From JAFGKK01 sp964521085 (GTDB lineage Bacteria; Chloroflexota; Anaerolineae; Anaerolineales; RBG-16-64-43): a stretch of 64,000 bases of DNA. Under the pieces are notes generated by a model that saw only the letters and a program-made list of their open reading frames with translations, searched no databases and was not told the origin of the DNA. The stretch lies in assembly GCA_964521085.1 (NCBI GenBank), contig CAZFPL010000002.1, forward strand, positions 95,616-159,615, in the 5' to 3' direction. A program made the position numbers and the translations under genes. This document shows positions 11,623 to 19,978 of this stretch, one piece after another (within the stretch, counting starts at the first letter, position 1; every line of letters begins with the position of its first letter).

Positions 11623-12542
11623 GCCGAACACGCGCTTTCGAAAACCGGAAGCGCGGTGGCGCCGTCGAACGTAAAGACCAGGGTTCCCCCTCCCTCCCAG
11701 CGCTTCATATCCACCAGCACTTCCATCCGTCCGTCGCCGTTGAGATCCAACACAGATAGCACACTGTAGGATTCCGGGAAGGCAAGCGATTGCGCGTCGG
11801 GATAAAACTTACCTGCCAGCCGGATCGTCCGCGGGACGGTCTCCCCATATAGGAGTACCAGGGAGTAATCTCCGGCGGCGACGTCGTGCCCGTTCGTTTC
11901 GATCGTCCTGCTCGCGCGGATGAGCGCCTCCACGGTTCCATCGCCATCCAGGTCGATCAGTAGAACACTCGTCGGGCGGAGGACTTCCACATCCGGATAT
12001 CCCTGCGCCGCCAACCAGTCGACGACCACTTTCCGGTAGGTTTCATATGCGTCTGCGGAAGATTCCACGGGAGTGCGCGGCAGCGCGTTCCATCCGCCTC
12101 CCAACCCAACGAGCGACGTTGCGGACGGCGGAGGGCTCCATTCCAAATTGTATTGGGGGCAAATTATGTCCTGAGCCGGTTTCGATCCGACGGCGGTTCC
12201 GACCGGTCCGGTGGGTGCATAAAGGGTGTATGTCTCCCCTCCGGATAGGCGCGCCGCGGCAGTCGCCGCGTCGATCCAGGCGCCATTCTCGGTTCCACCC
12301 AACAGGGTGGCCATTTCCGGATTGTACGCGTTCCCGACAACTATCGGAAAGAATCCGGCGGGAATGGTCGGGCTGGGCGTTTCGGTTGCGGCCGGTTCGG
12401 GAGTTGCGATCGGTATCCCTTCCGTCGCGCCGGAGGGTAGGATTGGACCCTCGCCCAGCGTTGGCGTGAAGCCGGGAGTGAGATTGCATGCATAGACTGT
12501 GAAAAATCCACTCAAAAGAAGTACAAGCTTCCTTTTTTTCAT
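11619..12542 (-). CDS. Lipoprotein with FG-GAP-like DxDGDG repeats
   Basis: The 307 aa protein starts with a lipoprotein signal peptide, with lipobox VYAC and acylation at Cys19. A Thr/Pro/Glu-rich linker of about 45 residues follows (for example PEPAATETPSPTIPAG). The C-terminal half has two calcium-binding-like motifs, DLDGDGTVEALI and DLNGDGRMEVLV, as in FG-GAP/VCBS repeats. It should be exported and anchored on the outer face of the membrane. Its function is unknown. Its stop overlaps the methyltransferase start by four bases. Confidence 0.75.
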   Translation of the reverse strand: MKKRKLVLLLSGFFTVYACNLTPGFTPTLGEGPILPSGATEGIPIATPEPAATETPSPTIPAGFFPIVVGNAYNPEMATLLGGTENGAWIDAATAAARLSGGETYTLYAPTGPVGTAVGSKPAQDIICPQYNLEWSPPPSATSLVGLGGGWNALPRTPVESSADAYETYRKVVVDWLAAQGYPDVEVLRPTSVLLIDLDGDGTVEALIRASRTIETNGHDVAAGDYSLVLLYGETVPRTIRLAGKFYPDAQSLAFPESYSVLSVLDLNGDGRMEVLVDMKRWEGGGTLVFTFDGATALPVFESACSA

Positions 12543-12597
12543 TTGGGAATCTTCCCTTTCCCATTCGCGGTAAAAAACGCCGACGATCGCCCCCCGT

Positions 12598-13038
12598 TCA
12601 ATCCTTTATTTCCGGCGCAAACCGGATGATCACCCGATCCCGAGCGACTCGCTTCAGTTCTTCCTCGGGAATTTTTCCCCCGGCGTCCGTGCGCATGCCG
12701 AAGTACTTGGCGTAGGCGGGATACCGTTCGAAATAATCTTTCAATCCTGCTTCCACTTCGGAAGCCGATTCCAAAATTCGCGCCTTCACGGTCATCGTTT
12801 TTCCGGCGACCCGCAGCTTGCCCATGCGATTGTCACGCAAATTTCTCCACCAGGTGCGGTTGCGATAACTCACGACGGTCCAGCCCTCATCCTGGGGGGC
12901 GATGTTGATGGGAGTGGAAATCCGCCGCCCGGTTTTCCGTCCGGTCACGATGATCACACCAAAACTGTTTCCAAGCAGGGAATGCAGCGGCGAATACAGG
13001 ATCGCTTTCATGAAGGCGTTGCCGAATGCAGTAGGCAT
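12598..13038 (-). CDS. Nitroreductase/deazaflavin (F420)-dependent oxidoreductase family protein (Ddn-like)
   Basis: The 146 aa protein matches the compact split beta-barrel Ddn/DUF385 family. The key segment is GRKTGRRISTPIN followed by VSYRNRTWWRNLRDN, the part that contacts the deazaflavin or flavin cofactor in characterised members. The start at 13038 is preferred over an in-frame ATG at 13110, because the longer version would run into the upstream membrane gene and its first 24 residues do not resemble the family. It forms a probable two-gene unit with the DUF4405-like gene 35 bp upstream. Substrate unknown. Confidence 0.82.
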   Translation of the reverse strand: MPTAFGNAFMKAILYSPLHSLLGNSFGVIIVTGRKTGRRISTPINIAPQDEGWTVVSYRNRTWWRNLRDNRMGKLRVAGKTMTVKARILESASEVEAGLKDYFERYPAYAKYFGMRTDAGGKIPEEELKRVARDRVIIRFAPEIKD

Positions 13039-13073
13039 GACGGATACTCTTGGAATTAAATTGGAATTGTGCG

Positions 13074-13271
13074 CTAGCGCTTCAACAGATTGGCCCGGAT
13101 CCATGGCCAATTGAGGAAGATATGAAATCCGACTCCTGCGCCGATTAGGATTCCCATAATCCGGTGGACTTCATACGGCACGACGGCGGGCAGCAACCCG
13201 GAGACAAGTTGAAAGATCAGCAGTACGGCCAGACACGGATTAAGGACTTTAAGAATTTTGGTTTTTTGCAT
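13074..13271 (-). CDS. Small two-helix membrane protein, DUF4405-like
   Basis: The 65 aa protein has two predicted membrane helices (about residues 11-30 and 38-55). Its end, HRIMGILIGAGVGFHIFLN followed by W and basic residues, resembles the H-x-x-G...H...N-W signature of DUF4405/cytochrome b561-like helices. These two histidines could be haem ligands. The protein is much shorter than four-helix members, so it may be a minimal or truncated form. A good Shine-Dalgarno (AAAGGA) lies 8 bases before the ATG, and a TATAAT box is at 13295. The family call is tentative. Confidence 0.6.
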   Translation of the reverse strand: MQKTKILKVLNPCLAVLLIFQLVSGLLPAVVPYEVHRIMGILIGAGVGFHIFLNWPWIRANLLKR

Positions 13272-13294
13272 GTTGGTATCCTTTGTGGAGACTC

Positions 13295-13300
13295 ATTATA
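13295..13300 (-). promoter_or_regulatory. -10 box candidate for the DUF4405/Ddn-like pair
   Basis: The minus strand reads TATAAT 24 bases before the ATG at 13271. The best -35 at 17 bp is GTGAAG, only a weak match. The preceding gene ends 98 bp upstream, so a new transcript beginning here is plausible. Confidence 0.5.
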
Positions 13301-13397
13301 ACCGGGCGAATTGTTTTCTTCACTTTTTCGGCACGCAGAGAATCTTCTCGCGCGTTGCCGCAACCGGTCTTCGCTTTCGCGGCGAGATGGAATTCCG

Positions 13398-14822
13398 TCA
13401 TTGTTTTTCCAGCAATTCCTTCGCCCGGTGTCCGGCGGAACCGTCAGGATCCAACCGGAGGACGGTTTCCCATTCGGCCTTCGCCTCAGGGATGCGCCCC
13501 TGCTCCCAATAGCACATCCCTAAATGCAGATGAGTACTGGCGGAATTCGGATTTTGCTCCAGCGCGCGCAGGAACATGCGTTCCGCCTCGGAGAAATCAC
13601 CAACTTTGAACCAACCCAGACCGAGCATATCCAGGGCTCGGTCGTTATTCGGCGCCAGGATCACCGCCTGCCGAGCCGCCGGAATTCCGCTTTCTTCCAC
13701 ACGAAAATCATTCTCGATATAGAATCCCGCCAGCATGATCCATGCTTCCGGTTCGTTTGGATTGGCTTCCACCGCCTGCAGAACCCATCCCTCGGCATCT
13801 CCCAGATTTCCCAGAACAAAATCCACCTGGGCGAGCTCCGCCGCGATGATCCAATCCCCCGGACGTGCGATCCATGCCTGGATCAGCCACCAACGGGCGA
13901 GCGCGAGTTCCCCCTGGCGCCGCAGCCAGGCCCCATAGACCAGACAGGCGAATGCAGAATTCGGCGCCAGGGCGACCCCTTTTCGATAAGACTCCTCCGG
14001 ATCTTCGCCGGTGGCTTCTTGCGCCAAACCAAGCAAGGTGTATGCCTCACCGTAATTCGGATTTCGTTCAATTGCCCGGCGCAGGGCTTCCTTCGCGAGT
14101 GCGGGTTCATCCAGCCGGAGCAATTCTTCCCCGGTTGCGGCAAAGATGTATTCAGGAATACGCTTGGCAATAGCCGCCCGAATAACCGCCTCCAGGGATC
14201 GCGCGTTTTCTGCAATCGGCTTCGGCGCCGATTGCAGATCAACCAGCAAATCCAGCGCACTCCCCGGATTGCGGGCGGCGCGGATCAGCGCCAGAGCGTA
14301 TTTCGCTTCCACGTCGTCCGCCTGCCGCGATAGCCAGCGCCCGATAGCCTGCTCCGCCTGATCCCAGTATTCAGCCTGAAAATATCCCTTCCACAACCGG
14401 CTCAACAGATCATCTAGATCGGGATTCAGCACAAGCGCTTTTTCCCATTGCGCAAACGCCATTTCGCGGTTGCCGGTTCCCCAGTAGGCTTCTCCCAGCT
14501 CGGAAAGAAACTCTGGATCCTGTTGATGCGATTCCTCCGCCAGGCGAAGGTAACAAAGCGCCGCCGGATAATCCGGGCGGGCAAGCAGTTCCCGCCCGGC
14601 GGCAAGGGCAAAATTGGAATCGCGCGGGAACCACAGCACGCCCCAGCCGGCCGCCGGTCGGGGATCCGCGATACAGAGAGGAAGATAAGGAATGGCGCCG
14701 TGGGGGGAGGAAGCCGGGATCAGCCAAAGCAACGCGCTGAGACCGATCAGCAGGTATTTTTTCGCGAAATTTTTTCGAACCCACTCTTTAATTATCGCGA
14801 ACTTGTTCTTGAAATTTTTCAT
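13398..14822 (-). CDS. Membrane-anchored TPR protein
   Basis: The 474 aa protein has one hydrophobic segment near residues 22-40 (YLLIGLSALLWLIPA) after a basic N-terminus, giving an anchor or uncleaved signal. The rest is TPR repeats, for example YGEAYTLLGLAQEATGEDPEESY and STHLHLGMCYWEQGRIPEAKAEW. The repeats probably sit outside the cytosol and bind partner proteins. It lies 53 bp after the dehydratase that ends the polysaccharide locus, so a link to surface assembly is possible but unproven. Confidence 0.8.
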   Translation of the reverse strand: MKNFKNKFAIIKEWVRKNFAKKYLLIGLSALLWLIPASSPHGAIPYLPLCIADPRPAAGWGVLWFPRDSNFALAAGRELLARPDYPAALCYLRLAEESHQQDPEFLSELGEAYWGTGNREMAFAQWEKALVLNPDLDDLLSRLWKGYFQAEYWDQAEQAIGRWLSRQADDVEAKYALALIRAARNPGSALDLLVDLQSAPKPIAENARSLEAVIRAAIAKRIPEYIFAATGEELLRLDEPALAKEALRRAIERNPNYGEAYTLLGLAQEATGEDPEESYRKGVALAPNSAFACLVYGAWLRRQGELALARWWLIQAWIARPGDWIIAAELAQVDFVLGNLGDAEGWVLQAVEANPNEPEAWIMLAGFYIENDFRVEESGIPAARQAVILAPNNDRALDMLGLGWFKVGDFSEAERMFLRALEQNPNSASTHLHLGMCYWEQGRIPEAKAEWETVLRLDPDGSAGHRAKELLEKQ

Positions 14823-14875
14823 CGGAAAAATGCCGTGGGATGATCCAAGGAAAGGCGGATCACATCGCGCCTGGA

Positions 14876-16759
14876 TCAGACGCTGGTTAAATCCGGAGGA
14901 GGAGCTTGCCCGATCGTCCCTTCGACCATTTCGTTCAATCCCTTGATCAGTTTCTGCACTTCCCCTTGTTCCGCCAAGCGTGCCAGGTCATCCACCCTGC
15001 GTTTCAGTTCCGAAGGTTCGAGCTTGTGATTCTCTCCGAGAAGCCGGAGGATATCGGGGTGGCTGGTCGGTCGCAGCATGGTTTCATCTTCCCATAGCTG
15101 CTCGCTGAGCTTTTCTCCGGGCCGCATCCCGGTGAATACGATCGGGATGTCTTTGCCGGGCTCCAGACCGGATAACAGGATCAGGTCTTCGGCGAGGGAG
15201 ACGATCCGCACCGGCCGGCCCATGCGCAGCAGTAGGGTTCCCCCGCCCTCTCCCAGGATGGCCGCCTGCAGCACCAAATGAACCGCTTCCGGGATGGTCA
15301 TGAAATAGCGTTCCATATCCGGATGCGTCACTGTCACCGGCCCGCCGCGCGCAATCTGGCGCTTGAACACCGGGATGACCGATCCGCGGCTTCCAAGCAC
15401 GTTTCCGAATCGGACGGATACGTAAGGTTTTCCGCTCCGCAGGGCGGCTTCCTGGACGATCATTTCCGCCAGACGCTTGGTGGCGCCCATCACGCTGGTC
15501 GGCCGGATCGCTTTATCGCTGGAGATAAGCACCAACCGTTCTGTATTTCCCTCGAGTCCCACTTCGACGATGTTGCGCGTCCCAACAACGTTGTTGGTGA
15601 ACGCTTCCTCAACGTTGATCTCCATCAGCGGCACGTGTTTGTGCGCCGCCGCGTGGAACACCACTTGGGGCGAATGGGTATGGAAGATGGATTGCAGGCG
15701 GGTCCGGTCGCGGATATCGGCGATGACCGGATGCAGAGCCAACTCGGGATAATCTTCCCCAAGCGCAAGCATCGCTTCGAAAATACTGTTTTCCCCGTGC
15801 CCGAGCAGGAGGATCTCACTCGGCCCCCAGCGCGCAATTTGCCGGCAGAGTTCGAATCCGATCGACCCGCCGGCGCCGGTGACCATCACCCGTTTGCCGC
15901 TCAGGGCATACCCCACCGCCTTGTCGGCCGTGTGCGCGGGCGCCCGGCGCAGCAGATCGCTTACCTCGACGTTGCGCAGCCGTCCGGCGCTCACCCTTCC
16001 GCCGATCAACTCGTAGAGGCCGGGCATCGTGAGGTATGGCAGCTTCCCCTTGCGACAAAGGTCCGAAAGTTTGCGGAACACGTCGCCCGACGCGGAGGGG
16101 ATCGCGATCACCACCTCGTCGGCTTCCTGCTCGGCCGCGATCCGTCGTACCTGATCCAGCCGCCCCAGCACCTGCACCCCGTGGATGCGCTGGTTTAATT
16201 TTTCCGGCGCGTCGTCGAGGAAGCCGACCGGGATCATGCGCAGTTGCGGGTTCCGCTCCATCTCGCGGGCCACGAGCGCCCCGGCGTCGCCCGCCCCGGC
16301 GATCAGCACCCGCTTGGTCGCCCCGCTGCCCGGCATCCGGCGGCGGAACTGCATCAATTCGGAAAGCAGGCGGATGGAATACCGCAGACCGCCGGTCAAA
16401 ACCAAGCTGACCAATCCGTCAATGAACGGGATCGAGCGCGGGATACGCGGCAGACCGATTATGACTGTGAAAAAATAATACCCGATCATCAACACGACGT
16501 TAACCGCGACCGCGCCGATGATCAACATCGCTTCCTTCGTGCTCGCATACGCCCAAAAACGCCGGTATAAACCGAAGCGCCAATAGACGATCGGTTTGAT
16601 CACCAGCGCGGCGGCGATCATCCAGACCGCCGCCGGGAGGTAAGTGCGGAAGATCGTGTAATCGCGTAGGGCGAAGGAGATCAGTATCGAAACGGCGATG
16701 ATCACCAGATCGGCGAGGAAGAGGTAGCGGTTGCGCAGCAACACGATGGATTTCTTCAT
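14876..16759 (-). CDS. Membrane nucleoside-diphosphate-sugar 4,6-dehydratase (FlaA1/PglF/WbpM type)
   Basis: The 627 aa protein has four N-terminal membrane helices (about residues 10-110), a Rossmann-like CoA_binding segment (VLIAGAGDAGALVARE) and a C-terminal SDR domain. The SDR part shows GAGGSIGFELCRQI for NAD, HAAAHKHVPLME, SSDKAIRPTSVMGATK and RFGNVLGSRGSVIP. The catalytic Tyr is replaced by Met in MGATK, as is normal for the WbpM/PglF class acting on UDP-GlcNAc. The start at 16759 makes an ATGA overlap with the upstream epimerase. It probably makes a 4-keto-6-deoxy sugar precursor for the locus. Confidence 0.92.
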   Translation of the reverse strand: MKKSIVLLRNRYLFLADLVIIAVSILISFALRDYTIFRTYLPAAVWMIAAALVIKPIVYWRFGLYRRFWAYASTKEAMLIIGAVAVNVVLMIGYYFFTVIIGLPRIPRSIPFIDGLVSLVLTGGLRYSIRLLSELMQFRRRMPGSGATKRVLIAGAGDAGALVAREMERNPQLRMIPVGFLDDAPEKLNQRIHGVQVLGRLDQVRRIAAEQEADEVVIAIPSASGDVFRKLSDLCRKGKLPYLTMPGLYELIGGRVSAGRLRNVEVSDLLRRAPAHTADKAVGYALSGKRVMVTGAGGSIGFELCRQIARWGPSEILLLGHGENSIFEAMLALGEDYPELALHPVIADIRDRTRLQSIFHTHSPQVVFHAAAHKHVPLMEINVEEAFTNNVVGTRNIVEVGLEGNTERLVLISSDKAIRPTSVMGATKRLAEMIVQEAALRSGKPYVSVRFGNVLGSRGSVIPVFKRQIARGGPVTVTHPDMERYFMTIPEAVHLVLQAAILGEGGGTLLLRMGRPVRIVSLAEDLILLSGLEPGKDIPIVFTGMRPGEKLSEQLWEDETMLRPTSHPDILRLLGENHKLEPSELKRRVDDLARLAEQGEVQKLIKGLNEMVEGTIGQAPPPDLTSV

Positions 16760-17703
16760 GCGCCCCCGTGCCCGGCTTCGCCCTGCTGCCATTGCAGAGT
16801 GACAGCCAATCCCGCCCGGAAATCCGTCCGCGGCCGGAAATTAATCAACGTACGCGCGCGCGAGGGATCGCAACGCGAATGGTAGATATCTCCCGGCCGC
16901 GCCGCAGCATACTTAACCGGAAGGGAGGTTCCGCAGAGGGAAGCCAACTCGGACTGCAAGTTCAGGAGGCTGCGTCCGCGTCCGGTGCCGATATTCAACA
17001 CCTTGCCCGCCGCGCGTTCCGATGCGCATGCCCGGAGATTGGCCTCGACGACATCCCCTACGTATATGAAATCCCGGGTTTGACGACCGTCGCCGAAAAT
17101 GGTGACCGGCTCGCCGGAAACCGCCCGGGAGGTAAAAACGGCGATCACGCCCGAATACGGCGAGTTGGGATCCTGGCGCGGGCCGAACACATTGAAATAC
17201 CGCAAACAGGTGACCGGTAATCCGTAGGAGTGATAAAAGGAGACGGCGAGTGATTCGCCCGCCAGTTTGCTGACGGCGTAAGGCGAAAGCGGAAGAGGCG
17301 CCTGATCTTCCTTGGAAGGAACCGGGCCTGATCCATAGACCGCACACGAGGAGGCCATGACCACCCGCCTGATGCGGGCCTTCTTCGCCGCCTGAAGTAC
17401 GTTCAGCGTTCCGTTCACATTGACGTCGAGCGTCTCCTCCGGATGTTCCACGGATTCGGCCACCGAGACCAGCGCCGCGTGGTGGAATATGAAATCCATG
17501 CCGCGCACGGCCGCCAGTACCGCCTGCCGGTCGCGGATATCGCCTTTCAGAATTTCCGCTTGGCCGCGGATCCCCGCCAGATTCCCCTTTCGGCCGGAGC
17601 GGAAATTATCTAGAATCCTGACCGTGTGCCCTTGTTGGACCAGCGTTTCTGCGAGATGCGATCCGATGAAACCGGCGCCGCCGGTGATGAGATATTTTGC
17701 CAA
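16756..17703 (-). CDS. NAD-dependent sugar epimerase/dehydratase (UDP-glucose 4-epimerase-like)
   Basis: The 315 aa extended SDR has GGAGFIGSHLA at the N-terminus, SSCAVYG and the catalytic YAVSK. CLRYFNVFGPRQDP and DFIYVGDVVEA are typical of GalE/WbpP-like enzymes. It probably interconverts UDP-sugars for the polysaccharide. The start is TTG, with GGAGG about 9 bases upstream, and no better ATG exists. The end overlaps the dehydratase start by four bases. The exact substrate is unknown. Confidence 0.88.
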   Translation of the reverse strand: MAKYLITGGAGFIGSHLAETLVQQGHTVRILDNFRSGRKGNLAGIRGQAEILKGDIRDRQAVLAAVRGMDFIFHHAALVSVAESVEHPEETLDVNVNGTLNVLQAAKKARIRRVVMASSCAVYGSGPVPSKEDQAPLPLSPYAVSKLAGESLAVSFYHSYGLPVTCLRYFNVFGPRQDPNSPYSGVIAVFTSRAVSGEPVTIFGDGRQTRDFIYVGDVVEANLRACASERAAGKVLNIGTGRGRSLLNLQSELASLCGTSLPVKYAAARPGDIYHSRCDPSRARTLINFRPRTDFRAGLAVTLQWQQGEAGHGGA

Positions 17704-17755
17704 CGCGATCCGCCTCCGCGCGGAAGGATGCCATTTTACCGAATCGGGCCGCCAC

Positions 17756-18784
17756 TTAGGAGTCGGCTTCCCCCCGAAGCAATCGTCCGAGGTTTTTCAC
17801 GGCTCCGATCCAAAATCCCACTCCCCAGGCGATATGAATGCAGAAGAACACGATTATAAGCGCCTGCAAAAGCGCCGGATCTTTTCTTCGAGCCGCTTCG
17901 CCCACAGCGAAGGTCAGGGCGGCCGCCCCGTATACCAGCAACTCCGCACCCAGCATTATAGCCAACGGACGGGAGAAGAAGGCTGCGACGACTCCCACCG
18001 CCAGAGACGGGGCAAATAAAGCCGGGATTAATTGCCGGAGTCGGATCGATTTCGGATGAAACGAGAGCATCACCGCTTTTTGATGCCCGTAGAAATAATA
18101 CTGGCGGATGAGCGCGCCCAAACTGCCGCGGGCGATATAACGCGACCGGATCGCCGGGGAGAAGCAGATCCTTCCTCCGGCCGCCCTTACCCGGTAATTG
18201 AATTCGTAATCCTCATTGACCGGAACCTGTTCGTTGAACGTTCCCACGCGCTGGAATACTTCGCGGCGGAACGCCGCAAAGGGGACGGTATCCACTTCGC
18301 CTGCTTCCCCGCCCACCCGGTAGCGAACCCCCCCGGTGGCGAACGGATTGGCCACGGCGGCGGCGATGGCGCGCGCGACGACCCCCGAACCGCCCGGTTG
18401 GATGACGATCCCGCCGCCCGCCCCCTCGCATCCCGTGCGGTTCAAGACTTCGACACAGCGTTCCACATAATCCGGATCGGGTATGGCGTGCGCGTCCATG
18501 CGTAGAATGATCTCGCCTTTCGCTTCCCGCAGACCGGCGTTCAAACCCGCCGGGGCGGAACGTCCGGGATTGTCGATCCAGCGCAGCCGCCATCCGGAAT
18601 GGGATTGCGCGTACGATTCGATCTTTCCGCGCGTCCCGTCCGTCGAGCGGCCGTCGGCGACGATCATCTCCATCCGATCCGCCGGATAGGTCTGGGCGCG
18701 CAACGCATCGAGGACCTGTTCAATCGTTTGTTCCTCGTTGTAGCACGGAATCAAGATGGATACCGGAGGCCGGGATTCGGTCAT
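17756..18784 (-). CDS. Family 2 glycosyltransferase with membrane tail (ExoA-like)
   Basis: The 342 aa protein has a GT-A family 2 domain with SILIPCYNEEQTIEQVL, VADGRSTDGT and RMDAHAIPDPDYVE, the last holding the metal-binding DxD-like position. PVNEDYEFNYRVR provides the ED catalytic region. The C-terminal 100 residues form three membrane helices. The pattern resembles ExoA, which adds a sugar to a lipid-linked oligosaccharide. The start codon overlaps the stop of the upstream glycosyltransferase gene (ATGA). Confidence 0.88.
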   Translation of the reverse strand: MTESRPPVSILIPCYNEEQTIEQVLDALRAQTYPADRMEMIVADGRSTDGTRGKIESYAQSHSGWRLRWIDNPGRSAPAGLNAGLREAKGEIILRMDAHAIPDPDYVERCVEVLNRTGCEGAGGGIVIQPGGSGVVARAIAAAVANPFATGGVRYRVGGEAGEVDTVPFAAFRREVFQRVGTFNEQVPVNEDYEFNYRVRAAGGRICFSPAIRSRYIARGSLGALIRQYYFYGHQKAVMLSFHPKSIRLRQLIPALFAPSLAVGVVAAFFSRPLAIMLGAELLVYGAAALTFAVGEAARRKDPALLQALIIVFFCIHIAWGVGFWIGAVKNLGRLLRGEADS

Positions 18785-19977
18785 AGGCTGCGGGAACCCA
18801 CCAGAGCCTGATATTCCCCCTCGAGGTCGGCGGCGATACGGCCCCAGCCATACCCCTCCGCCCAGGCGCGGGCGGCTTTTCCGATCCGTTTGCGCTCCGC
18901 ATCTTGACGGAGCAGGCGGATGACTTCCACGCTGAAGGATCGGTCGGCATTTGCCAGGACGATTTCCTCCCCGTTCCGGGCGGAGATTCCCTCGGCGCCC
19001 ATGGGAGTGCTAACCACAACTTTACCGGTGGCCATCGCTTCCAGGATTTTCAGCCGCATTCCTCCCCCGCTTCTAAGGGGAACGACCACCACCGCGGCAC
19101 GCTGCAGATACGTCCGGATGTCGTCCACGTATCCGGTTACCTGGATGTTGCGGTCTTCCTCCGGCCAGTGGAGAATATCCGCCGGCGGTGATTTCCCCAC
19201 TACGATCCAACGCGCGGTCGGCTCCTCTTGCACTATCCGCGACCATACTTTGGCTCGAAACCAGCGGATTGCGTCGGCGTTCGGCGGCCAATCCAGCGCA
19301 CCCACGAAAACCACGGTGCCGGGTTCCTCGCTCATCAATTGGGGATGAAACCGCTCGAGGTCCACGCCGGCCGGCGAAACGGCGATCGAGGCATCCGGGG
19401 CAAGCTGCAGCACCCGTTCCGCGTCCTCCTGGGTGATGGCCAGGCAAAGATCCGCCTGCTTGCAGGCCCGGATTTCAAACGCACGCATCCGCCGCGCCTG
19501 TTCCTGCACATACAGGTTCAACGGGAAAACGGCCGTCTTCGCATAACGCTCCGCCAGCATCGATTCCACATTGTGCAGCCGCAGAACGACGCGTCCTCCA
19601 AGCCCCTGGACCAGACCAAGATAATGCGCCATGTGGGTGCCTTCGAGCTGCACGAGGTCGAATCGCTCCTCGTTGAATGCTTCCCGGATGGCGGACGCCA
19701 TGGCGCCGGAGCGATATTTCGACACGGTGTACGGCATGGGCGAAAGGAGTGCCAGAAGCGCCTTTAAATAATTCGTCGAGGTATCGTGCGCGATGGCTTT
19801 GGCCCAGATTAATCCCGCCCGGGCGCGCAATTCGTCGGCTGCTTCCGGATTGCCGAATCCCAATAAGGCCGCCCGATGTCCGCGGGCCGTCAAATGCCGG
19901 ATCAGCTCGTAGATGGCGATCCGGGCGCCATCGGTGGCCGGCCACGGAACTTTCGGAGCAACAAACAGAATTTTCAT
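18781..19977 (-). CDS. GT-B glycosyltransferase (GT4-like)
   Basis: The 398 aa cytosolic protein begins KILFVAPKVPWPATDGAR, a glycine-poor acceptor-side loop similar to EpsH-associated sugar transferases. The nucleotide-binding half shows VVFVGALDWPPNADA and GGMRLKILEAMATGK, the position of the conserved EX7E-type Glu. It sits between a family 2 transferase and a polytopic transferase in one coupled run. The donor sugar is unknown. Confidence 0.86.
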   Translation of the reverse strand: MKILFVAPKVPWPATDGARIAIYELIRHLTARGHRAALLGFGNPEAADELRARAGLIWAKAIAHDTSTNYLKALLALLSPMPYTVSKYRSGAMASAIREAFNEERFDLVQLEGTHMAHYLGLVQGLGGRVVLRLHNVESMLAERYAKTAVFPLNLYVQEQARRMRAFEIRACKQADLCLAITQEDAERVLQLAPDASIAVSPAGVDLERFHPQLMSEEPGTVVFVGALDWPPNADAIRWFRAKVWSRIVQEEPTARWIVVGKSPPADILHWPEEDRNIQVTGYVDDIRTYLQRAAVVVVPLRSGGGMRLKILEAMATGKVVVSTPMGAEGISARNGEEIVLANADRSFSVEVIRLLRQDAERKRIGKAARAWAEGYGWGRIAADLEGEYQALVGSRSL

Positions 19978-19978
19978 G

